Positions 1 to 8,633 of a stretch of DNA of 42,359 nucleotides are shown here, piece after piece. This DNA comes from an uncultured Pirellulaceae bacterium (GTDB lineage: Bacteria; Planctomycetota; Planctomycetia; Pirellulales; Pirellulaceae), in the NCBI GenBank assembly GCA_937921995.1, contig CAKZVF010000122.1, forward strand, positions 1 through 42,359, read 5' to 3'. Both the position numbers and the translations under genes were made by a program. The notes below the pieces were generated by a model. It made no database searches and was not told the origin of the DNA. It was given only the letters and a program-made list of their open reading frames with translations. The number at the start of each line of letters is the position of its first letter. Position 1 is the stretch's first letter.

Positions 1-396
1 CTTGAGTTGTTGCCCGCATTGTATCAATGTGGCGCTGAGACGGACGAGTACGACGGCGATGTCACGTTCGTGATTGACGAGTTAGATCGAAGCATGCACC
101 CTGTTCTTGCGCATGCGTTCTTGAAGTTCTTCTTAGAAACAGAAAACGCTAAGAAGCACCAACTAATCGTCACCACACACGAAACTCATTTGCTGGACGG
201 TGACTTACTTCGGCGGGATGAAATTTGGTTCGCCGAAAAAGATAAATCGCAGGTGTCGAAGACATACTCGTTGATGGATTTCAAACCAAGGAATGATTTA
301 CGGTTGCAGCGAGGTTATTTGCACGGAAGATTCGGAGCAATTCCGTTCATCGGAAACATGGACAAACTGCGAGAGTTGCTCACGGATGGCGCGTAA
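1..396 (+). CDS. AAA family ATPase, C-terminal part (AbiLi/RloA-like), cut by window start
   Basis: The reading frame is open from the first base, so the N-terminus, including the Walker A motif, lies outside the window. What remains shows a Walker B strand with its acidic pair (TFVIDELDRSMHP) and a following strand that ends in a His switch (QLIVTTHETHLLD). This is the end of an ABC-type or SMC-like AAA_15/AAA_21 ATPase domain. The stop codon overlaps the start of the next gene by 11 bp, so the two are almost certainly co-translated. In known systems (AbiL, RloAB) such an ATPase senses infection or powers a TOPRIM-like effector encoded next door. The ATPase assignment is firm. The defence role is inferred from the partner gene. 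Confidence 0.8.
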   Translation, partial: LELLPALYQCGAETDEYDGDVTFVIDELDRSMHPVLAHAFLKFFLETENAKKHQLIVTTHETHLLDGDLLRRDEIWFAEKDKSQVSKTYSLMDFKPRNDLRLQRGYLHGRFGAIPFIGNMDKLRELLTDGA

Positions 397-1006
397 GAAA
401 CGAAATCTTGATCGAGAAAGCAAATACGCTGACGCTACTCTGGTCGTCATTGCGTCCGAAGATGAATACGCGGTTCAGCAGTACTTCGATCTATTTGAAT
501 CCGTTCGGATTCAATTTGAGGTGTTAAACACGGAGGATGGAAAGTCTGCTCCGAAGGAAGTCTTGAAGCGAATCAAGGACTATCAAGAAGAATTTCAAAT
601 CGGTGACGGCGATCAGTTTTGGGTTGTCACTGATGTCGACCATTGGGCTGACAACAACCACATCAAGAATCTTGTGCAGGTGTTGCGGGAGAGCAAGCAG
701 GGCGAAATCTCTGTTGCCCTTTCCAATCCGTGTTTTGATCTATGGCTTTTGTTGCACTTCGACGACTTTCCAACCGGCGGCTTTGGGAGTTGCGACGAAG
801 TTGGCCAGCTAATTCGAGATGCTGTTGGCTCCTACAATAAGACACGAGTTTTCGACTTGCCAGTTGGTATCGACAAAGTGAAGCGGGCAATCGACTCCGC
901 AAAAGCCAATGATCTCGACGGCAAGATTCTTGAGTCAGTTGGCACTCATGTTTATCGGATACTTGATTCGATGGTGCAAAACGGAATCGTTATGATCAGT
1001 GAGTGA
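386..1006 (+). CDS. RloB family protein (AbiLii-like, TOPRIM-like effector)
   Basis: This 206-aa protein starts at the ATG overlapping the ATPase stop codon. A longer frame upstream merely runs through the ATPase gene. It carries the RloB signatures in order: a first strand ending in an acidic residue followed by the helix with QQYF (IASEDEYAVQQYF, E25), a DxD strand (FWVVTDVDHW, D83 and D85), and the hallmark SNPCFDLWLLLHF near residue 113. The spacing of one Glu and a DxD resembles the metal site of TOPRIM nucleases. RloB proteins are encoded with AAA ATPases in Campylobacter RloAB and in lactococcal AbiL, an abortive-infection system. I infer the same role here. No transmembrane or secretion signal is visible, so it should act in the cytoplasm. 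Confidence 0.82.
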   Translation: MARKKRNLDRESKYADATLVVIASEDEYAVQQYFDLFESVRIQFEVLNTEDGKSAPKEVLKRIKDYQEEFQIGDGDQFWVVTDVDHWADNNHIKNLVQVLRESKQGEISVALSNPCFDLWLLLHFDDFPTGGFGSCDEVGQLIRDAVGSYNKTRVFDLPVGIDKVKRAIDSAKANDLDGKILESVGTHVYRILDSMVQNGIVMISE

Positions 1007-1362
1007 CGTTTCGTGCCAAAGTCGCAGCAGCGTTTGCGGTTGGAGGTCGCGCGTGAATTTGTCGATCATATTCGGATGGCCCCGTCGAGGGCGGTGCAAG
1101 CTAATATTTGATCTGGAATCCAAGGCAACCTGATTCTCTTGGAAGGCGATTGTAGGGCCTGCATGGTATCAAAATCTCAGGGGCGGTGGTTCTTGTGCGC
1201 ACGGTTATTTTGGACCAAAGGCGGTGTTTGTGCAGAGCTTCTGGTGGGGAACACTAATCTGCACTAATTGACACTAATCTCATGCTCGATCTGTCCTGCG
1301 CCAAGCGCCCATCAGTGAAGATTCGTGCCGGTCAGTGTTCTTCTTTCAACACCGGCTACGGT
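1007..1362. other. Intergenic region between convergent genes, with short tandem repeat
   Basis: No convincing gene is present, and the short frames here are antisense or random. The one structured element is a tandem decamer at 1251-1280, listed separately. No strong hairpin plus T-run terminator was seen for either flanking gene. Confidence 0.6.
1251..1280. repeat. Three tandem 10-bp units (CACTAAT core)
   Basis: Three consecutive 10-mers, acactaatct, gcactaattg and acactaatct, share the core CACTAAT with exact 10-bp periodicity. The first and third copies are identical. The spacing of about one helical turn would place each core on the same DNA face. It lies 82 bp beyond the 3' end of the S9 peptidase gene. 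Its function is unknown. Confidence 0.6.
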
Positions 1363-3960
1363 TCAAGGTTCGGATGGTTTGTTCTTAACATGCTGATCCA
1401 ACCACGCGATCATCTCGGCTTGGGTGTGGAGCACGCTTTGTGTGGCGATGTACCCGTGTGATTCGTGAGGCAAAATCACCAGTCGCGCCGTGCCGCCATT
1501 GCCCTTGATCGCTTGATACAGCCGTTCGCTTTGCAAAGGAAAGGTGCCGGAGTTGTTGTCTTTTTCGCCATGCATGATCAATAGCGGTCGCTGGATTTTA
1601 TCGGCCGACATGAACGGGCTGATGTTGTGATAGACGGATTTTGCTTCCCAATAGCTACGGCGTTCGGATTGAAAACCAAACGGTGTCAGCGTCCGGTTAT
1701 AGGCACCGCTGCGCGCGATGCCGGCGCAGAAAATCTGGCTGTGAGCCATCAGGTTCGCCGTCATGAAAGCGCCATAGCTATGACCGCCAACGGCTGCGCG
1801 GTCTCGATCGGCCACGCCACGCTCGACAGCGAAATCTACGGCCGCCTGCGCCGCGTCGACGATCTGATCGATGAACGTGTCATTCATGGTGTCGGGATCG
1901 CCGATCACCGGCATCGTGGCATTATCCATGACGGCGTAGCCTTGGGTGACGGCCGTAAGATGCGAAATGCCAACCATACGCGTGAAACGTTGGGAGCTGC
2001 CGGAGACTTGACCCGCCGTGGAAGGATCGTTGAACTCTTGCGGGTACGCCCACACCAGCAGTGGCAGCCGCTGGTCGGGTTGATGGTCGGCCGGCAGGTA
2101 AAGCGTCGCCGATAATTGCACCCCGTCGGACCGCTGATAAGTGACGATCTCCTTTTTGATGCCTCGTATCTGAGGAGTCGGATCGCGAAAGTCGGTGATC
2201 GGTCTGCCCGTGCTGACGGAGTCGCTGGACGCGATTTGTTTTCTAAGTAGCAAATTCGGCGGCGACGAAGGGCTCTGGTGAGAAGACAACCAAATCAAAT
2301 CATCTGATTCATTTCGCGGCAGAAGTTTCACAACCGATTCCAACGACTCTTCATCGCATTGCCAGATGCGGTCGGTTTGTAGCGTGGCTAAGTTTTGTCG
2401 GTCAAGGAAAGGTCGGTTGCCGGATTCGGTGGCACCAATGCCTGACCGAAAAACGGTGTCGCCGCGGAGGTCAACAACGTAGTGGCCGCTGGCATCAGGT
2501 TTTTGAATGATACGACCGGGATCGTTGTACTTGTCGCGAATACTGCGATCGACGATGACCGTTGAATCGGTCAGGGATGTTGCGGTGTCGTACAAGCGGT
2601 TCCTGACCCAGCGCTGATCACGATCGTATTCGGTCGTAATCATGGCATCTTGATCTGCGAAATACGAGATGCCGTAGTGACGATGTTGGACTTTCATCAG
2701 CGCCGTCGGAGCGCTGGAAAAGGGCGTTTGGGTAACCCAGACTTGGTCGCGATAATCGGCCGCTTGATTGGGATCGCCGCCGTCGAGCGCTGTGGTATAG
2801 CAAACCGACGCCGGGCGTGACGACATCCAATGGATCAAACGTGGCTCCGTCCGCACGCCTTCGATCGGAATGTTTTCAGCCACGGGGATATCCGCGATTC
2901 TCTCAACCAGTTCGCCTGCCACATTACAAACGTCGACCTCCATGGCGAACTGTTGATAGGTCAGTAAATAGGAGAATGGTCTCTTCAACCGCGTTACCAA
3001 GACATGTTCACCATCAGGAGCCGGCGAAACGTCTGCGTACATACCGCGCGGCCAATGTTGGATGACGTTGCCATCGACGCTGGCGACCACGATTTCGGTG
3101 GTTGCGTGGAATTCGAACAACGCTTCGTCGTGGGGCGTTTTTAACAAATCTTGGTATGTGCGAGTCGGCGACGTATTGCCGGAAGATTCTTCGATCCGAG
3201 GCCCGATCGGCGAAACGGGGGCCGGCGGCCGCGTGTGTTTTGCAGGCACAACCGAAAAGATGAGGTGCTTGCCATCGGGCATCCATTGAAGACTGGTCAG
3301 TACCGACGAAATGTTGGGATGCACTAATTTTGGGGTCAATGAATCAACATTGGCGCAGTACAGCGCGGTTCCCCGATCGGTCGCCACGGTAAACGCGAAG
3401 TCACGGCTGTTGTGTGACCATTTCACCAAACCGATCTTGGGCTGCGACTGTTCGGTTTCAATACGTTGAGGCGTTAATTGTTCATCAGCATCGTCGGTTA
3501 CCGAGATAGGTTGATAGAGCAGCCCTGTTCGATATGCCGATCGGAACAGTGTGTTGGCGGACGGATCGATTCTCAGTCCTGCCAAACGATCCATCGGCCG
3601 CGCGAGGTCCGCGATGTCAGGCATCGCATCGAACTCGACCAGCAACATGCCGCTGCCGTCGGGGCTGATGATGACGCTCGGCTCTGGCGGGGCGTTGATG
3701 ATGTCGACCACCGATTGCGGTGGCAGTAGGTACCCGTTGGCGTCGGTGTTGGAACAGGAACGTGTCATTGAATGGCCGGGGTGAGCGTTGAATTGGAGAG
3801 GAAAAAACTTGGAATTCGTGGTTTTTGAGAGCGTCTCAGGATAGAGAGAATGTCTCACTTTCGACTTACGGTGGTGCAAAAAGATGCGAACCTGTTGCGT
3901 TTTCGCAACGTCATGTTGTTGAAGGTCGGCGAATGAAATTTCGTTTTTCAAAAGTTCCAA
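1363..3960 (-). CDS. S9 family serine peptidase, glutamyl endopeptidase (CGEP) type
   Basis: This is a prolyl-oligopeptidase-fold peptidase: an N-terminal beta-propeller of roughly 550 residues followed by an alpha/beta-hydrolase domain. The catalytic triad is visible as S728 (GGHSYGAF), D801 (HGEKDNN) and H835 (HESHGY). The propeller begins with LPPQSVVDIINAPPEPSV and continues with ADLARPMDRLAGLRID, which closely resembles the start of plant chloroplast glutamyl endopeptidase, a family that cleaves after Glu. The longest frame gives 865 aa, but the first 64 residues look unlike the family. An in-frame ATG at 3768 (801 aa), just before the conserved LPPQ segment, is an equally good start. 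Neither start has a clear ribosome binding site or a good signal peptide, so the location is uncertain. The gene is monocistronic. Confidence 0.88.
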   Translation of the reverse strand: MELLKNEISFADLQQHDVAKTQQVRIFLHHRKSKVRHSLYPETLSKTTNSKFFPLQFNAHPGHSMTRSCSNTDANGYLLPPQSVVDIINAPPEPSVIISPDGSGMLLVEFDAMPDIADLARPMDRLAGLRIDPSANTLFRSAYRTGLLYQPISVTDDADEQLTPQRIETEQSQPKIGLVKWSHNSRDFAFTVATDRGTALYCANVDSLTPKLVHPNISSVLTSLQWMPDGKHLIFSVVPAKHTRPPAPVSPIGPRIEESSGNTSPTRTYQDLLKTPHDEALFEFHATTEIVVASVDGNVIQHWPRGMYADVSPAPDGEHVLVTRLKRPFSYLLTYQQFAMEVDVCNVAGELVERIADIPVAENIPIEGVRTEPRLIHWMSSRPASVCYTTALDGGDPNQAADYRDQVWVTQTPFSSAPTALMKVQHRHYGISYFADQDAMITTEYDRDQRWVRNRLYDTATSLTDSTVIVDRSIRDKYNDPGRIIQKPDASGHYVVDLRGDTVFRSGIGATESGNRPFLDRQNLATLQTDRIWQCDEESLESVVKLLPRNESDDLIWLSSHQSPSSPPNLLLRKQIASSDSVSTGRPITDFRDPTPQIRGIKKEIVTYQRSDGVQLSATLYLPADHQPDQRLPLLVWAYPQEFNDPSTAGQVSGSSQRFTRMVGISHLTAVTQGYAVMDNATMPVIGDPDTMNDTFIDQIVDAAQAAVDFAVERGVADRDRAAVGGHSYGAFMTANLMAHSQIFCAGIARSGAYNRTLTPFGFQSERRSYWEAKSVYHNISPFMSADKIQRPLLIMHGEKDNNSGTFPLQSERLYQAIKGNGGTARLVILPHESHGYIATQSVLHTQAEMIAWLDQHVKNKPSEP

Positions 3961-4121
3961 AAATGGAGTGCGAATAAACGCCGAGAGTTATTCAAATTTT
4001 GTGCGAATCGGACGAATTGTCTCGGATTTTGCGAAACATTAGGCACATGATTTGCGTCAAAGAGTAGGTAACCGCTTCCAAAACCTGTCAAACCCGCATT
4101 AACTTAAACGTGAGACTGGTG

Positions 4122-4313
4122 ATGACCAATACCCAAAGATACGACAATCTTACCAGCGACCTGCCAAAGATTGCTTCTAACACGAAGAAGGCAAATCCTT
4201 TCCGCACTGAGGCCGAGTTTGAAAATTGGTTAGAACTGCAATTGGATTCTCTGGAGAAATTGTACGCTGAGTTTGAGACCAAAGATTCTTTGCGTGGTTT
4301 CTTTGCGCGATAA
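4122..4313 (+). CDS. Small hypothetical protein (63 aa)
   Basis: A short frame begins at ATG 4122, with a GTG alternative at 4110. The translation looks protein-like: a polar N-terminus, then an acidic amphipathic helix (EAEFENWLELQLDSLEKLY) and a basic tail ending RGFFAR. There is no membrane segment or Cys. It lies between the divergent S9 gene and the convergent Cys-rich gene and belongs to no operon. A frame on the opposite strand covers the same bases but has less plausible composition. I do not recognise a family. Existence is probable, function unknown. Confidence 0.5.
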   Translation: MTNTQRYDNLTSDLPKIASNTKKANPFRTEAEFENWLELQLDSLEKLYAEFETKDSLRGFFAR

Positions 4314-4346
4314 TTTCTGATCTCAGATTTGGCTACTCCGATTTAA

Positions 4347-5228
4347 TTACTCAGATTTTTGGTCGCGGTGCTTTTGGTACCGCGAGACAAATTCCTCAGT
4401 CTGGTTTTTCCCAAAGACGCGTTCAAGCAACAGGTAAGGCCGGAGGCCAAGTACTTTCGCCTTTCTGCCGAGATCATCCGGGTGGCGATTGTTACACATC
4501 GGACACGGGGTTCCCTTTTCCCGCGGCGTCTGAGATTGATAGCGACAGTTTTCGCAGGCTCGATTCAATTTCCAGTGGATGCCATCTGAAAAGCCACCGG
4601 GGATAAATTCAACAAACAATCGCATGTTGTGATCCGCACAACGTGTGCAAGCATCTGCAAATTGCACCAGCCGCGCATGCTGAGGCCGCCGCGCGACGAC
4701 GCTTTGGAAGATCGACGCGAGCTTGGCGACCGATTGTTCTTCGAACCACTTCTGCGGCCAGAGCTGATAGAAGCCATTCTCTTGTCTCAGCGCTTCGTCG
4801 ACCAAGGCTATCAAATCGTCCGTCGGCATGACTTGAGCCACCGGCGTGTGACCGAAGGTGAAATTCAGGTCCATCGGTAGCAAGCCAAAACACCCTGCCC
4901 AATCCGTTTTTATCCGAGCACAACAATTGGCAGGGCAGTGACCGCAGCGATCAGTCAACGACGGCGCGTCTCCAAAGAAATCAAAGACCTCGTCGGCGTG
5001 GAACGCGCGGACCTTCGACGGATCGCTGATTGGTGCCGGGTGGACGCAGATATCCTCAAGCACGCGGGCCTCGCGATATCCATTGGACAGTTCGCGCACA
5101 TTACGAAGCTGACGAAACGTTTGGTCGGCCAAATTATCAACTTCGATGTCGCGCAGAGCGCAATCGTGTTCGATCGCCCACCTCAGAAACGGCGGCGTAG
5201 GCCCAAGAACAGCGGCGGTTCGTTTCAT
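4347..5228 (-). CDS. Conserved-looking Cys-rich protein of unknown function, co-transcribed with purH
   Basis: This 293-aa protein starts 5 bp after the purH stop, so it should be expressed from the purH transcript. It is rich in Cys arranged in metal-binding-like clusters: RCGHCPANCCAR near residue 95, CTRCADHNMR near 190, CENCRYQ near 225 and CPMCNNRH near 243. The last two pairs look like a zinc ribbon; the first cluster could bind zinc or an iron-sulfur cluster. There is no signal peptide or transmembrane segment, which suggests a cytoplasmic protein. The neighbourhood hints at a purine-linked role, but close spacing alone does not prove that. I do not recognise the family and assign no function. 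Confidence 0.75.
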   Translation of the reverse strand: MKRTAAVLGPTPPFLRWAIEHDCALRDIEVDNLADQTFRQLRNVRELSNGYREARVLEDICVHPAPISDPSKVRAFHADEVFDFFGDAPSLTDRCGHCPANCCARIKTDWAGCFGLLPMDLNFTFGHTPVAQVMPTDDLIALVDEALRQENGFYQLWPQKWFEEQSVAKLASIFQSVVARRPQHARLVQFADACTRCADHNMRLFVEFIPGGFSDGIHWKLNRACENCRYQSQTPREKGTPCPMCNNRHPDDLGRKAKVLGLRPYLLLERVFGKNQTEEFVSRYQKHRDQKSE

Positions 5229-5233
5229 AGATT

Positions 5234-6802
5234 CTAGTGGCGGAAGTGGCGGTTGCCGGCAAAGACCATCGGAATTCCGTGCTCGTTACACGCAGCGATC
5301 ACCTCGCTATCACGCACGCTGCCGCCAGGCTGAATGATGGCCTTCACACCGGCGGCCGCTGCCAGCGGAATGCTGTCGGCAAATGGGAAGAAAGCATCGG
5401 ATGAAAGGACCGAACCTTTAGCGCTTTCGGCACCTGCTTTGCGAATGGCAATCTGCACCGAATCAACGCGGCTCATCTGTCCCGCTCCGACACCGACCAG
5501 TCCGCGATTCTTGGAAAGGCAAATGGCATTGGATTTGATAAAACGCACCATGTGCCAACCGAACTTAAGCTCCTCCATCAATGCATCGTCGGCTTGAACA
5601 TCGGTGACCGTTTTCCAATCGGCGTAATTGTCGGGTTGGTTGTCGGCCTGCTGCACCAACATACCGCCCAACAGATTTCGGTATTCCATCGTGGGTTTAT
5701 TGGGGGCCAGATTTCCCACCGAAAGCAAGCGGACGTTCTTCTTCCATTTTGGTTTCGTTTTGAGAATGTTCAGCGCCGCATCGTCGAAGCTTGGCGCGAC
5801 GATTGCTTCTACGAAAAATTCACCGCCTGATAGAAATTCGGCTGTTGCAACGTCGACGGGGCGGTTGATACCAATCACGCTTCCAAACGCGCTGACAGGG
5901 TCGCCGGCAAAACCCTTTTCACAAGCCTCCGCCAGTGTTTCCGCGGTTCCTGCGCCACAGGGATTGTTGTGCTTGATTACCGAACAGGCAGGGTTGGGTA
6001 GCCCCCGCACCATATTCAGCGCCGCGTCGAGGTCCAACAGATTGTTGTAGGACAATTGTTTGCCGTTAAGCTGCGTCGCATCGATGAGGTTGGCTTCGTC
6101 GATTTTATTACCGCGGTAAAGCGCCGCCTGTTGATGGCTGTTTTCACCGTATCTAAGAACGGCTTCGCGTTGCAGCGAGATGTCAATGGTGGGGGCGAAC
6201 GTTTCTTCGGCGCTATTAGCGAAGTAGTCCGCGATCGTCGCGTCGTAGGCAGCGGTGTGTTCGAAGGCTTCGGCCATCAATCGGCGACGCAGGCCGTCGG
6301 ATGTTGATTTGGAAGATTTCAATTCGCCGGTGACGTCATCGTATTGCGTGCTGGAAGTTACCACGGAGACGAATTTATTATTCTTCGCCGCGGCGCGGAC
6401 CAGGCTGGGGCCGCCGATGTCAATCTGTTCGATCGCTTCGGCTTCTGTGATTCCCTCTTTGGCGATCGTGGCGGCGAAGGGGTACAGGTTGACCACGACC
6501 AATTCGAAAGTTTTGATATCGTGATCGGCCAAGGATTTCATGTCGGTGTCGAGATCGTGGCGACACAAGATTCCTGCAAAAATCTTAGGATGTAGCGTCT
6601 TCACACGTCCGTTCATCATCTCGGGGAAGCCCGTGTAATCGGCGACGTCGACGACTTCGATGCCCGCTTCGTTGAGGTGCTTTCGAGTTCCTCCGGTGCT
6701 GTAGATCTCAACGCCTGATTCAGCCAGAGATTTTGCAAATTCAACGATACCGGTTTTGTCACTGACGCTAATGAGGGCTCGTTTGATTTCGGGGGCAGGC
6801 AT
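5234..6802 (-). CDS. purH: Bifunctional AICAR formyltransferase / IMP cyclohydrolase
   Basis: This enzyme catalyses the last two steps of de novo IMP synthesis: formyl transfer from 10-formyl-THF to AICAR, then ring closure of FAICAR. At 522 aa it has normal family length. The N-terminal MGS-like cyclohydrolase domain begins [19 protein letters not shown] and contains the STGGT loop near residue 35. The C-terminal transformylase domain has the catalytic Lys-His pair (K277-H278 in KHNNPCGAG) and ends in the typical [14 protein letters not shown]. The frame is open 47 codons further upstream, but that extension has no family similarity, so I place the start at the ATG at 6802. No strong ribosome binding site precedes it. 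The Cys-rich gene follows 5 bp downstream. Confidence 0.97.
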   Translation of the reverse strand: MPAPEIKRALISVSDKTGIVEFAKSLAESGVEIYSTGGTRKHLNEAGIEVVDVADYTGFPEMMNGRVKTLHPKIFAGILCRHDLDTDMKSLADHDIKTFELVVVNLYPFAATIAKEGITEAEAIEQIDIGGPSLVRAAAKNNKFVSVVTSSTQYDDVTGELKSSKSTSDGLRRRLMAEAFEHTAAYDATIADYFANSAEETFAPTIDISLQREAVLRYGENSHQQAALYRGNKIDEANLIDATQLNGKQLSYNNLLDLDAALNMVRGLPNPACSVIKHNNPCGAGTAETLAEACEKGFAGDPVSAFGSVIGINRPVDVATAEFLSGGEFFVEAIVAPSFDDAALNILKTKPKWKKNVRLLSVGNLAPNKPTMEYRNLLGGMLVQQADNQPDNYADWKTVTDVQADDALMEELKFGWHMVRFIKSNAICLSKNRGLVGVGAGQMSRVDSVQIAIRKAGAESAKGSVLSSDAFFPFADSIPLAAAAGVKAIIQPGGSVRDSEVIAACNEHGIPMVFAGNRHFRH

Positions 6803-7235
6803 TTTGAAAGTTGTTTCGATAAAATTTAGTGAAGGCAATTTGAAAGGCCAAATTGTCGAAAACCAGTCGTCAACTGCAACCGGTAAAATGAATCTGTTAC
6901 CAGAAAATGAAAGATCTTGTTCGGTCGCAGCAACGACTCTCAAATTGCCAACTAAATCGCTAACCCACGATGTTCATATTGGCGGCTGAGCCGGGAGCAA
7001 TCATTACGGAATCGAATTTCTTTCGGTTGCACGAAGAGGTTTAAAAAAACTGGTTATGCTGGTTCTATCAACGTCAATTTTCTTGTGTGGCAACCCATGG
7101 TTTGGGTTCTTGTCGTTGAGCGGCGAAATTTGGATTTTGGGGACAGCTTGAAATCTGCATCGCAGGTATATTAGATGCCCCGAAATTACCGCGCGCCCAC
7201 GACCCCTCAAACTGGGCTCACTTGAGGACTCCACC
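6803..7235. other. Divergent intergenic region between purH and the flippase-like gene
   Basis: About 430 bp separate the two divergent starts, and the promoters of both genes should lie here. A weak sigma-70-like pair for the rightward gene may be TTGAAA at 7148 and TTAGAT at 7171 with a 17-bp spacer. A short inverted repeat (AACCCA at 7092, TGGGTT at 7103) is also present. No PurR-like or riboswitch structure was recognised. Confidence 0.4.
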
Positions 7236-7271
7236 ATTTCCGACCCTTACGCCAGTCCGAAGTTTCATTAC

Positions 7272-8615
7272 TTGGATAAGATCCGCGCGCGATTGCCTTG
7301 GGCTGTGTTCTGGGCGTTGGCAGCTCAAAGTATCCTGAGCATTACGCGATTCTTTTCGAAGATGGTCGTGGGCGGTCGATTTGGATCGGGCGAACCGGGT
7401 TACGGTAGCGAGGCAGATCTTGCGTACTACGATGCGGCGTTTGGGATCATGATGCTGGTGCTGGCGTTGCACGAAGCATTGATTACGACGCCGTTGACGT
7501 TTTTTAACCACCGAGAGAAGAAAACGGGCGAGCAGGCCTTCGCGGGGAAAATGCTTTTTTTGTCGCTGCTGTTTTCGGTCGCAGCGCTGGTGGTGATGGC
7601 GATCATCACCTGGGGCCAATTTGCGTTTTTCGAAATTGGGCCGGGTTTTTTGTGGGCGATGATAGCGCTGACGGCGTTGGTGCCGTTTCAATTGGTCAAA
7701 GAATTCTCGAAACGATGGCTGTTGGCAAACCTTCAGGTTCGGCAATCTACCCTGTTGGAGGTCGGGTTTGCCGCTGTGTTTTTATTGCTGATCGTTGGCC
7801 TGGTTTACGCGGGACGAGTCAACGCGGCGACGGTGTTTGCGATTACCCTCGTCGCCAACATTATTTGCTTGATGGGGTGGTGGGGATATTTTAAAAAGTC
7901 GTTTGCCCTGAGGTTCAGTGGCGTCAGGCAACAAGCCGGCGACAATTTTAATTACGGAAAATGGATTGCCGGCGAAAACATCTGCTCGGTAGCGATGATG
8001 TTTTTTTCGCAGTGGTATTTGATCTCCAAAGGGCACGAAGTAGCCGCCGGGGTTTACTCGGCATGTTTAACAATTGTGTTTCTAGCAAATCCGTTCTTGT
8101 TGGGAGTGTCGAGCATCTTCGCGCCCAGTGTGGCGCGCGAATTTAATCAGAAAGGCTGGAGGGGCGCGTTTCCGGTCCTGTTGTCTTACGGCGCGTTTGT
8201 GAGCGCCGTGCTCATCGCGTTTTCGGTATGCCTGTATTTTCGAGGCGCTTCGTTGACAACGTTCGCGTTTGGTGAAAAGTACGCGGACTACTTCACGGCG
8301 GCGGGTAACGGCAGCAACACCGTCACATTCATCTTGAGCTTAGCGATGCCTTGTTTTGGGCTGAGCTTCTTGCTTACCTGCTGTATTTTGGCTGCCGACA
8401 AGCCCATCTATTGCTTCTACGCCGCATTGGTTGGCTTGGTGGCCACGGTGGGCATGAACTTTTCTTTTACGCAGCCCACGCTCCAGACGGCCGCGATAAG
8501 TTTTGTCGTGGGGGCAGTTTGTACGATGATTTTCAGAGCACTGGTGGTACTTAAAATGTATCGTCACCATCAACAGAACGATCGCCGTGGATCGCTTGAG
8601 ACAACGCCCAGTTGA
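7272..8615 (+). CDS. Polytopic membrane protein, MATE/polysaccharide flippase-like
   Basis: This protein of at least 447 aa has about 12 hydrophobic segments spread over its length and short polar loops. It includes the pattern NYGKWIAGENICSVAMMFFSQWYL seen at the start of the second half of Wzx/MATE-type flippases. Such proteins move lipid-linked sugars or other amphiphiles across the inner membrane. The first in-frame conventional start is TTG at 7272. The frame stays open and protein-like upstream (SDPYASPKFHYL), and an ATT at 7236 is preceded by GAGG at 7224 with 8-bp spacing, so the true start may be there. No glycosyltransferase genes lie next to it, so the substrate is unknown. The 3' end converges on the GGDEF gene with an 18-bp gap. 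Confidence 0.75.
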   Translation: MDKIRARLPWAVFWALAAQSILSITRFFSKMVVGGRFGSGEPGYGSEADLAYYDAAFGIMMLVLALHEALITTPLTFFNHREKKTGEQAFAGKMLFLSLLFSVAALVVMAIITWGQFAFFEIGPGFLWAMIALTALVPFQLVKEFSKRWLLANLQVRQSTLLEVGFAAVFLLLIVGLVYAGRVNAATVFAITLVANIICLMGWWGYFKKSFALRFSGVRQQAGDNFNYGKWIAGENICSVAMMFFSQWYLISKGHEVAAGVYSACLTIVFLANPFLLGVSSIFAPSVAREFNQKGWRGAFPVLLSYGAFVSAVLIAFSVCLYFRGASLTTFAFGEKYADYFTAAGNGSNTVTFILSLAMPCFGLSFLLTCCILAADKPIYCFYAALVGLVATVGMNFSFTQPTLQTAAISFVVGAVCTMIFRALVVLKMYRHHQQNDRRGSLETTPS

Positions 8616-8633
8616 CCGATGCGAACCTGCCGA

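Noticed and set aside
4088-4282. 64-aa leftward frame overlapping the small gene at 4122
   Set aside because: The rightward frame has the more plausible amphipathic composition; only one of the two is likely real.
7218-7745. 175-aa leftward frame rich in Arg, His and Gln
   Set aside because: It is the antisense shadow of the flippase-like gene; composition is typical of the complement of hydrophobic codons.
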